Source: Actinomycetota bacterium
GTDB lineage: Bacteria > Actinomycetota > Actinomycetes > Streptosporangiales > Streptosporangiaceae
Length of the DNA stretch: 15,987 bases
Reading direction: 5' to 3'
Assembly: GCA_003140115.1 (NCBI GenBank)
Contig: PLIQ01000430.1
Span: 1 to 15,987 of the forward strand
Shown: piece after piece, positions 7,201-13,878 of the stretch
Position numbering within the stretch: position 1 is the stretch's first letter
Layout: each line of letters opens with the position of its first letter
The notes under the pieces: generated by a model
The model's input: only the letters and a program-made list of their open reading frames with translations
Databases searched by the model: none
Told to the model about the DNA's origin: nothing
Made by a program: the position numbers and the translations under genes

Positions 7201-9017
7201 CGCCACCCACGAACGCCACGCGGGACGAAGCCGCCCGCGCGCTCGGAGCTATCGCCGGCGGGCAGAGCATCGACTGGGAGCATGTTCTGCACCGGCGCAG
7301 CTTCCTCGAACTTGATGCCCTCGCCCGCGCCGAAGCACTGGTCGACGACGGGACGATCCGCGTGCTGTGCGGACCGTTCGAGCGGCTCGAATCGCCCTGG
7401 CTGGTGCCGCAGGACGTCACCCCGCAATCCGACGACGGAGTAGTCATCGCCCAGGGCACCATAGGCGGCACCGCTGTCGTGATCGCCTCGATCGAGCAGA
7501 AGTTCCAGGGCGGCGGCGTCGGCGAGGTGTCCGGAGCCAAGATCACCCAAGCGCTGCGCCTGGCCGCCGCCAGCAGCCGTCACGGCACGCCCATCCCGGC
7601 GGTCCTGCTGCTGGAGACCGGCGGTGTCCGTCTCCAGGAGGCCAATCTCGGGCTCAACGCGTGCGCCGAGATCTGCTCTGCGCTGCTCGAGTTGCGCGCT
7701 CTCGCCCCCGTGATCGGCGTTGTTGCCGGCTCGGTAGGGTCATTCGGCGGTGTCAGCATCGCCACCGGGCTGTGCACGCACGTCATCATTACCCCCGAAG
7801 GCAGGATCGGGCTCAACGGTGCCGCGGTCATCGAGCAAGAGGCAGGCGCCGAGGAATTCGACTCCTCCGACCGCAGCCTGATCTGGGCCGTCGACGGCGG
7901 CGAGCAACGCCGCTCCACTGGCCTGGCTGACACGCTGGTGGTCGACGACGTCGGCGAGCTACGCGACGCGGTCCGGGAAGCGGTCGCGGCCGGGCCCGCG
8001 TCGCCGGGCTCGCACCGCAGCGAGCGACTCGACGTCCTCGACGCCCGCCTGGCCACCATCGACCCGGCTAACCCGCCCGAGCCGCGGCAGCTACGCGAAA
8101 TGTGGGGCGACACCTACGGCACGCCGCCGGCCAAGCCGGCCGCGCCGACAGCGAGCAGCGGCGCCGAGCCCCGCCCGGGTGCCGCCCGCTCCCGCTCTTC
8201 GATGCAGCCGAGCAGACGCGGCCGCACCTGGATCACCGCGCTGGCCGCCGGTACCACACCCCGGCCGGTCATCCGCTCGGTGCTACGCGCGGACACCGAC
8301 GGCACCACCTACCTGGCCGTCGTCCCCGACCCGGGCAACCCGTTCTACCGCGCCCGGCAAGGGCAGGTCGGCCTCACCGAATGCGCCGCGCTGGCCAGGC
8401 AGTTCCGCGAGATCGCCGCCGACGACGCCCACCGTGCCGAGCGCCGCGCCATCGTCGCTGTCGTCGACCTGCCCAGCCAGGCTTACGGCCGCATCGAGGA
8501 GATGGCCGGGCTGCACCAGGCGATCGCTGCGGCGGTCGATGCCACCGAAGCCGCCCGCGTCGCCGGGCACCCGATCGTCGCCCTCGTCGTCGGGCAAGCA
8601 CTATCGGGCGGATTCCTGGCCCACGGACTGCAGTCATCGCAGCTCCTGGCGCTTGACGACCCGGGCGTCGAAATTCACGCCATACACAGGCAAGCCGCCG
8701 CCCGTATCACCTTGCGTACCGTCGCCCAGCTCGACGAGCTGGCCAAGACAATCCCGCCGCTGTCCTACGACGTCCGTGTCTGGGCCACCCTCGGCTTCTG
8801 CGACGGCCTGCTCAAGGTCTCCAGCGCCGAGTCCCCGACCCCCGACGACGTGCAGACGGTCGCGCAGGCTATCAGCGGCGCCGTCGCGCGCGCCCGCTCC
8901 GGACCCGCCGACCTGTCCAACCGGCTCGAATCCGCTGACGCCAGGAGAAACCGGAAGGCCTCCAGAGCCGTCCGCGACACGCTGAACCGGCAGTGGACCG
9001 AGCACTCCGGCCACTGA
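7197..9017 (+). CDS. mdcDE: Malonate decarboxylase beta-gamma fusion subunit (MdcD-MdcE)
   Basis: 606 residues in one frame. The N-terminal part (about 1-305) is MdcD, with GGGVGEVSGAKI near residue 103, LLLETGGVRLQEAN, and the oxyanion-type VVAGSVGSFGGVSIATGLC near 177. An Ala/Pro/Ser/Arg-rich linker (about 305-340) joins it to MdcE (about 340-606), with VVDLPSQAYGRIEEMAGLHQ and VGQALSGGFLAHGLQSSQLL. Both halves have the crotonase/carboxyltransferase fold. Together they decarboxylate malonyl-S-MdcC to acetyl-S-MdcC without biotin. In the classical Klebsiella and Pseudomonas systems the two subunits are separate genes. The start overlaps the mdcC stop by ATGA and the end overlaps mdcG by 25 bases. 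No internal stop or ribosome site suggests splitting, so I read this as a true fusion. Confidence 0.95.
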   Translation: MTPPTNATRDEAARALGAIAGGQSIDWEHVLHRRSFLELDALARAEALVDDGTIRVLCGPFERLESPWLVPQDVTPQSDDGVVIAQGTIGGTAVVIASIEQKFQGGGVGEVSGAKITQALRLAAASSRHGTPIPAVLLLETGGVRLQEANLGLNACAEICSALLELRALAPVIGVVAGSVGSFGGVSIATGLCTHVIITPEGRIGLNGAAVIEQEAGAEEFDSSDRSLIWAVDGGEQRRSTGLADTLVVDDVGELRDAVREAVAAGPASPGSHRSERLDVLDARLATIDPANPPEPRQLREMWGDTYGTPPAKPAAPTASSGAEPRPGAARSRSSMQPSRRGRTWITALAAGTTPRPVIRSVLRADTDGTTYLAVVPDPGNPFYRARQGQVGLTECAALARQFREIAADDAHRAERRAIVAVVDLPSQAYGRIEEMAGLHQAIAAAVDATEAARVAGHPIVALVVGQALSGGFLAHGLQSSQLLALDDPGVEIHAIHRQAAARITLRTVAQLDELAKTIPPLSYDVRVWATLGFCDGLLKVSSAESPTPDDVQTVAQAISGAVARARSGPADLSNRLESADARRNRKASRAVRDTLNRQWTEHSGH

Positions 9018-9634
9018 TCCGGGCCCGGCCGCACGATCTCGTCCGGCTCGCCGACCCGGACGAAATCCTGACCGGCACCGAGCCGGCCTGGGTCGGCGCC
9101 GCGCTCGCTGCGGCACCCTGGATTGTCATCCGGCGCGCCCGCGCGCCGGCCGGGCACCTAGCCGCGGGAGTGCGGGGCCCCGCCCGGCACCAACGGCACG
9201 CGATGCTGATACCAGCCGGGGCCGCCGTCGGCATCGCCCGGCCCGAAGACCTCCGGCCGGCGGCGAGCGTCATCGCCCCCGAGACACCGGCGCTCGCCGC
9301 GCTGCGCGAGTGCCGCCCGATCCTCGACGGCCTGGGACGTCCCTGGGGGCCGACGGGCAGCGCGGGATTCGAGCTGGCGGCCGGGTACCCGGCCACCACC
9401 CAGGACAGTGATCTCGACCTGCTCATCCGCCTGGGCACGCTATCCGGCTTCACCCGTGCCGCCGCCCTGGCCAGCCAGCTGTCCGGGCTGCCGGCCAGGG
9501 TGGACTGCTACCTCGAGACCGGGCACGGCGCGGTCGCCCTGGCCGAGCTCGCGACCCACCCGGACAAGATCGTGCTGCGTACCAGCGACGGCCCGCGGCT
9601 CGTCACGCTCGAGCAGGCGATGATAATGCCGTGA
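8993..9634 (+). CDS. mdcG: Phosphoribosyl-dephospho-CoA transferase (holo-carrier synthase)
   Basis: 213 residues. MdcG transfers the phosphoribosyl-dephospho-CoA group from the MdcB product to the MdcC serine with loss of pyrophosphate, converting apo- to holo-carrier. RARPHDLVRL near the N-terminus resembles the usual start of the family. TTQDSDLDLLIRL at about residues 136-148 is the nucleotidyltransferase-like signature whose paired aspartates are expected to bind metal. ARVDCYLETGHGAVALAE follows, as in other MdcG proteins. The start is GTG 8993, inside the last codons of mdcDE (25-base overlap). No nearby ATG fits, and the family N-terminus begins only ten residues later, so the exact start is less certain than the function. 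A 67-base gap separates it from mdcH. Confidence 0.92.
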   Translation: MDRALRPLIRARPHDLVRLADPDEILTGTEPAWVGAALAAAPWIVIRRARAPAGHLAAGVRGPARHQRHAMLIPAGAAVGIARPEDLRPAASVIAPETPALAALRECRPILDGLGRPWGPTGSAGFELAAGYPATTQDSDLDLLIRLGTLSGFTRAAALASQLSGLPARVDCYLETGHGAVALAELATHPDKIVLRTSDGPRLVTLEQAMIMP

Positions 9635-9701
9635 TCGCAGCCCCGCACCTGCCGCCCGCGCATCACCCCAGCACCGAGCCGCCAGAGGCCGGCGGCCGGC
9701 C

Positions 9702-10688
9702 ATGAGTACCGTGATCCTTTTCCCCGGACAGGGTTCCCAGCGCGCCGGCATGCTCCAGGACCTGCCCGGCACCCCCGCCGCCGGACAGGCCCACCGCGAA
9801 GCACGGCGGGTGCTGGAATCCCTCGAAGACCTCCCGGCCCGCCTCGACACCGAGGACGCGCTGAAATCCACCACCAACGCGCAACTCGCGCTGCTTGTCG
9901 CCGGGGTCGTAACGGCGCGCGCGCTCGTCGACGACCACGGCCTGCGGGCCGATTTCGTAGCCGGGCACTCCGTCGGCGCGTTCGCGGCCGCGGTCCTGGC
10001 CGGGGTGCTCACTCTCGGCGACGCTGTTCGCGTGGTCAAGGTCCGCGGAGATGAGATGGAACGCGCCTGCGCCGGCGGCACCTGGGGCATGGCCGCGCTT
10101 CGCGGCCTGGATCTGGCATCCGTGCGGTCACTGCTCGGCTCACTAGCGACCGAGAACGACCCGCTCTGGATCGCCAACATCAACTCAGCCGACCAGATCG
10201 TCGTCAGCGGCACCCGCGCGGCGCTCGACACGCTACGCCGCCACGCCCCGGCCGCCGGTGCCCGTGACCTGAAGATTCTCGACGTCACCGTCGCATCACA
10301 CTGCCCGTTGCAGGCCGGCACTGCACGAGCCGTGGCAGCCGCGCTCGCCCAGGTCCAACACGGTGACCAGCAACGCGCCTACTTCGCCAACACCACCGGC
10401 CGGCGGCTCGGCCACGCCACCGAAAAGGTCATCGACGACCTCGCCCAGGCCGTCCAGCACCCGGTCCGCTGGCTCGACGCCGTAAGGCTGATGCCAGAAC
10501 TCGGCGTGACCGCCGCCATCCAGACCCCACCCGGACACGTCCTCGCCGCCATCACCGCCCGCGAAACCCCCAGCGTCACCAGCATCGCCGTCGACGATGT
10601 CGGCCTCGACACCGCGCTGCGCAGCACTGCGGGCCGCGACCGGAAAAATGACGGTGTTCGCCTCCAGCGGCAAGGCGAGGACCTTTGA
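9702..10688 (+). CDS. mdcH: Malonyl-CoA:carrier-protein transacylase of malonate decarboxylase
   Basis: 328 residues, FabD-like fold. MdcH primes the complex by moving malonyl from malonyl-CoA to the thiol of holo-MdcC. Catalytic elements are visible: GQGSQ at 9-13 (oxyanion hole), GHSVG with nucleophile Ser90, Arg115 in VKVRGDE (malonyl carboxylate contact), and His200 in ASHCPL (catalytic base). The ATG follows a G-rich stretch but has no strong ribosome site. Position after mdcG, and the specialised neighbours, argue for MdcH rather than the fatty-acid-synthesis FabD. The last 20 or so residues (charged, Arg/Lys/Asp-rich) look atypical for the family and may reflect a junction just upstream of the permease-like genes. 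The stop is at 10686-10688. Confidence 0.93.
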   Translation: MSTVILFPGQGSQRAGMLQDLPGTPAAGQAHREARRVLESLEDLPARLDTEDALKSTTNAQLALLVAGVVTARALVDDHGLRADFVAGHSVGAFAAAVLAGVLTLGDAVRVVKVRGDEMERACAGGTWGMAALRGLDLASVRSLLGSLATENDPLWIANINSADQIVVSGTRAALDTLRRHAPAAGARDLKILDVTVASHCPLQAGTARAVAAALAQVQHGDQQRAYFANTTGRRLGHATEKVIDDLAQAVQHPVRWLDAVRLMPELGVTAAIQTPPGHVLAAITARETPSVTSIAVDDVGLDTALRSTAGRDRKNDGVRLQRQGEDL

Positions 10689-10742
10689 CTACCAGGCCGG
10701 GCCGCACTTGTCCCTCTCGCCGCCCGGGAGGCGCGCCGGTTC

Positions 10743-11523
10743 GTGCTCAACCCGGTCTTCCTGTTCGCCGTAGTGATGACCGCGTGGACGACGTGGACCG
10801 GCGGGGGCGGCGCGACCACCGAAATCGACAGCGTGAACGGGTACCCGGCGGTCTTCCTCGGCGGGTTCGGCATGATGGCCGCGTACTGGCTGACCCGGTC
10901 GATGCGCGCCAGCGAACCGGTCGCCGGCGTCACCCCGACTACTCAGCCGACCCGCACCGCCGCCCTCTGCTGGGTCGCGATCGTGCCGTTCTGCTGCGGT
11001 GTCCTGACCCTGTTCGGGTTCCTGCACCCCTACCCCGGTCAGCGACGCGGTGTACGGGCCGTTCAGCCCGTCAGCGCGGGTCGCCGTCCTGGTCGGGCAG
11101 ATAGTCATCCCGTACCTCGGCGGCCCGCTGCTCGGGGTCGCGCTGGGCCGCTGGGTGCGGTTCCCGGGCGCCGCGTTCGTGCTGTTCCTGGTCATCTTCG
11201 GCTGGGTGGAGCTGGTGACGATCCTGGCCCTGTCGCATCAGGACTCGGAGCCCGTCGCGGTGCTGCGACTGTTATCGCCGTTCGCCTTCTTCACGGTCCA
11301 GGCGGACTCCGGCGGCGTCACGGCCTGGCGCGGGTCGCCGCGGTTCTTCATCGGCTGGCAGTTCGCCCTGTGCGCGATCGCGGTCCTGGTGGCGCTGCTG
11401 CGGGGAGCCGAGGGGCGGGTACGCTCCCGGATCATCCGAGCCCTCGCGATCGCGGGAGTGGCGGCCCTGATCTTGCTCGTGCTGGCCGGCACGGGCGGGT
11501 TCACTCACGCCGTCACCGCGTGA
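10743..11523 (+). pseudogene. Integral membrane protein, ABC-permease-like, frameshifted
   Basis: GTG 10743 opens a frame with three hydrophobic segments (VFLFAVVMTAWTTW; YPAVFLGGFGMMAAYW; the AALCWVAIVPFCCG region). Near 11027-11036 it leaves frame. One base later the reading continues TPVSDAVYGPFSPSARVAVL with four more membrane segments, ending at TGA 11521-11523. Removing one base from the CCCCTACCCC run restores a single protein of about 260 residues and seven membrane segments. Permease-like sequence (GRAALVPLAAREARRF) also continues in frame upstream to the mdcH stop without a start codon, so the 5' end may be missing too. The two-permease arrangement resembles actinomycete ABC exporters, but no ATPase gene is adjacent, so substrate and even family are tentative. 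It is not recognisably MdcL, MdcM or MdcF. Confidence 0.6.
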
Positions 11524-12431
11524 GGGCCGGACTGGTGCTGCGGGCTGGGGCGTGGCTGGAGGTCGCGGGCATCAGCGGCGTGGCGGTCGTGGTGGGCGGC
11601 TGCGGGGCCGCGTTCCCGGCCGCCGCCATCGCGCTGCTCCCGATCTGCTTCGCCCTGCTCGCCGCGGCCGCGGCGTTCACCCTCGACGAGCCGGCCAGCC
11701 TGGTCGTCGACGTGACGCCGACCGGGCCCGCCCGGCGCACCGCGATCCGCGCCGTCGCGCTGCTGGCGCCGCTCACCGCCGGCGCGCTGGTGATGCTGGT
11801 GGCGGCCCTGCGCGGACAGGCGCTGTACTGGGCAGCAGCCGTCCTCGCGCTGGCTGGCAACGTGCTGCTCGGATTCGCCGTGGCGTGCGTGGCCCGGATC
11901 CGAACCGGGGAACCGGGCGCGGCGGCCGGGACCGCCGTTGTGCTGGTGCTGATGGCGCCCGGCCTCGTGCCGCAGGTCGAGCGCTGGGTCCGCACGTTCC
12001 CGGAGCCCGGCGGCGCCGGCCCGTCCTCGGACCCCGTGTGGTGGACCTTCCTCGCGGTGTGCGTAGCGGCCATCGCCGTCAGCACCACCGCAGAGCGCTT
12101 AACAAGGGCGACTTCGCGATTGGGCGTGAGGCCGGACAGGCCGGTGAACTCGGCTAGCAGCTGTCGCAACCGGTGGTCGGCTTGTCCAGTCGGCAGAACC
12201 TGGTGTGCCGACCGCCGAGGCGATCAGGGTGGTTCTGCGGCGGCGGCAAGCGGCCGCCCGCCGGCATTCTTGCGACGGGTTTTATGTCCGGGCTGGCCGG
12301 GGCCAGACGGTAGGTCGGCTGATCCGCCGCGGGTCAGGGCGAGCGGGTTGACGACCCGGTCGAAGAGGTCCTCGCTGACGCCGTTGGCCAGGGCGGCCTG
12401 CTTGAGGGTCAGGTCGTGCTCGATGGCGTAG
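11520..12431 (+). CDS. Integral membrane protein, probable second permease subunit
   Basis: The start GTG overlaps the preceding stop by GTGA, typical of coupled subunits. Five or six hydrophobic segments are visible up to about 12095 (LEVAGISGVAVVVGG, the AAAIALLPICFALL region, AVALLAPLTAGALVML, AVLALAGNVLLGFAVACV, FLAVCVAAIAVSTT), with short loops such as LDEPASLVVDVTPTGPARRT. After about 12100 the frame becomes Arg/Ser/Pro-rich without helices and runs 208 bases antisense into the fumarase gene. That tail is probably not authentic; a stop in the next frame lies at 12100-12102, so the natural end may be close to it. I infer a transporter permease partner of the gene before it; no motif identifies the substrate. 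Confidence 0.5.
   Translation: MRAGLVLRAGAWLEVAGISGVAVVVGGCGAAFPAAAIALLPICFALLAAAAAFTLDEPASLVVDVTPTGPARRTAIRAVALLAPLTAGALVMLVAALRGQALYWAAAVLALAGNVLLGFAVACVARIRTGEPGAAAGTAVVLVLMAPGLVPQVERWVRTFPEPGGAGPSSDPVWWTFLAVCVAAIAVSTTAERLTRATSRLGVRPDRPVNSASSCRNRWSACPVGRTWCADRRGDQGGSAAAASGRPPAFLRRVLCPGWPGPDGRSADPPRVRASGLTTRSKRSSLTPLARAACLRVRSCSMA
12171..12217. terminator. Hairpin between convergent genes, possible bidirectional terminator
   Basis: CGGTGGTCGGC (12171-12181) pairs with GCCGACCGCCG (12207-12217) over 11 positions with one G-U type pair. It lies between the last membrane segment of the + strand permease and the fumarase stop on the - strand, where transcripts meet. No U tract follows on either strand, so intrinsic termination is uncertain. 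An overlapping 8-bp alternative stem (GCAGAACC 12193-12200 with GGTTCTGC 12231-12238) is also possible. Confidence 0.3.
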
Positions 12432-13765
12432 TAGGAGATCTCCGCGGCCTTGTCGTAGCCGATGATCGGGGACAGCGCGGTGACCATCATCACCGACCGG
12501 TCGATGTTCTCCTTGAGCTTGGCCTGGTTCAGCTTGGTGCCTTCGACCATGAACGCGCGGAAATGGTCGCACATGTCGGCCATGATCAGCGCCGAGTGCA
12601 GGTAATTGTCGATCAGGATGGGCCGGAACGCGTTGAGCTCGAAGTTGCCCTCCGCGCCGCCCATGGTGATGGCCGCGTCGGAGGCGATGACCTGGATGGC
12701 GACCATCAGCATGGCCTCGGCCTGGGTCGGGTTGACCTTGCCCGGCATGATCGAGGACCCCGGCTCGTTCTCGGGGAACAGCAGCTCACCGATCCCGGTG
12801 CGCGGGCCCGACCCGAGCCAGCGCAGGTCGTTGGCGATCTTGAACAAGGTGACCGCGGCGGCCTTGAGCCCGGCGTGCGCGCGGACCATCCGGTCCAGCG
12901 TGCCCTGGGCGGTGAACTTGTTGGCCGCCGTTGTGAACGGCGCGCCGGTCATCGCGGCGATCTGCGCGGCGACCTGCTCGCCGAACCCGGCCGGGGCGTT
13001 CAGCCCGGTGCCGACCGCGGTGCCGCCCACGGCGACCTCCAGCAGCCCGGCCGTGGCGCGCTCGACCTCTGCGATGGCGTCCTCCAGCGCCCCCGCGTAC
13101 CCGGACCACTCCTGGCCCACGGTCAGCGGCACCGCGTCCTCCAGGTGGGTGCGGCCGATCTTGACCACGTCCGCCCACAGCGTGGACTTGGCCTCGATGG
13201 CATCCCGCAGCCGCGCGAGGGCCGGAAGGGTCTTCTCGGTCACCATCGTGTGCGCCGCGATGTGCATCGCGGTCGGGAACGTGTCGTTGGAGGACTGGCC
13301 CATGTTCACGTGATCGTTGGGGTGCACCGGCGTCTGGGAGCCCAGCGTGCCGCCGACCAGCTGGATGCACCGGTTGGAGATGACCTCGTTGAGGTTCATG
13401 TTGGACTGGGTCCCGGACCCGGTCTGGAACACGTACAGCGGGAACTCGCTGTCCAGCGTCCCGCTGATCACCTCATCGCACACCCGCTGGATCAGCTCCC
13501 CCTTCCAGGCCGGCAGGCGGCCCGCCGCCGTGTTCACGATCGCCGCGGCCTTCTTCACGTACCCGTAGGCGTGGTAGACCTCCTTGGGCATCCGGTCGTG
13601 GCCGATGTTGAAGTGCTGCAGGCTGCGCTGGGTCTGCGCGCCCCAGTAATGGTTCGCGGGCACCTCGACGGCACCCAGGCTGTCGAACTCCTTGCGCATC
13701 CCGGTCGCGTCCAGCCCAATCGGCAGGTCCAGGATCTCCGGTTCCTCGTTGTCCGGTTTCGTCAC
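12224..13765 (-). CDS. fumC: Fumarate hydratase, class II
   Basis: Catalyses reversible hydration of fumarate to malate, as a homotetramer in the cytoplasm. Fumarase/aspartase superfamily signatures are clear: TGSGTQSNMNLNEVI, HPNDHVNMGQSSNDTFPTAM, GRTHLEDAVPLTVGQEWSGY with His207, GSSIMPGKVNPTQAEAM with Ser337 as the catalytic serine, and EGNFELNAFRP, which favours fumarase over aspartase. I prefer GTG 13765 (AAGGGAAG upstream) over ATG 13822, which lacks a ribosome site and adds 19 residues. At 513 residues it exceeds the usual 460-470: after NPLALTR there is a Gly/Pro/Arg/Ala-rich tail of about 34 residues that looks non-homologous, perhaps from loss of the native stop. It lies 113 bases downstream of the malic enzyme gene and is probably co-transcribed with it. 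Confidence 0.94.
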   Translation of the reverse strand: MTKPDNEEPEILDLPIGLDATGMRKEFDSLGAVEVPANHYWGAQTQRSLQHFNIGHDRMPKEVYHAYGYVKKAAAIVNTAAGRLPAWKGELIQRVCDEVISGTLDSEFPLYVFQTGSGTQSNMNLNEVISNRCIQLVGGTLGSQTPVHPNDHVNMGQSSNDTFPTAMHIAAHTMVTEKTLPALARLRDAIEAKSTLWADVVKIGRTHLEDAVPLTVGQEWSGYAGALEDAIAEVERATAGLLEVAVGGTAVGTGLNAPAGFGEQVAAQIAAMTGAPFTTAANKFTAQGTLDRMVRAHAGLKAAAVTLFKIANDLRWLGSGPRTGIGELLFPENEPGSSIMPGKVNPTQAEAMLMVAIQVIASDAAITMGGAEGNFELNAFRPILIDNYLHSALIMADMCDHFRAFMVEGTKLNQAKLKENIDRSVMMVTALSPIIGYDKAAEISYYAIEHDLTLKQAALANGVSEDLFDRVVNPLALTRGGSADLPSGPGQPGHKTRRKNAGGRPLAAAAEPP

Positions 13766-13878
13766 GATGCTTCCCTTCTTATCAACCGCGTGGTGGGTCG
13801 ATAGTTCAGATATCTGGTACATGGACGGGCGGAGCCGAGGACGATGTCATCTGCGGCGACGGCCCGGACCCGTCGGTA

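Noticed and set aside
10743..12431. Malonate transporter MdcL/MdcM or MdcF as identity of the membrane proteins after mdcH
   Set aside because: Position would fit, but lengths and sequences do not resemble MadL/MadM or auxin-efflux-type MdcF. The paired arrangement looks more like ABC permeases.
12416..13804. 462-codon + strand frame antisense to fumC
   Set aside because: Long antisense frames are common in high-GC coding DNA. The translation is His/Val/Asp/Gly-rich with no family features, while the - strand encodes a clear fumarase.
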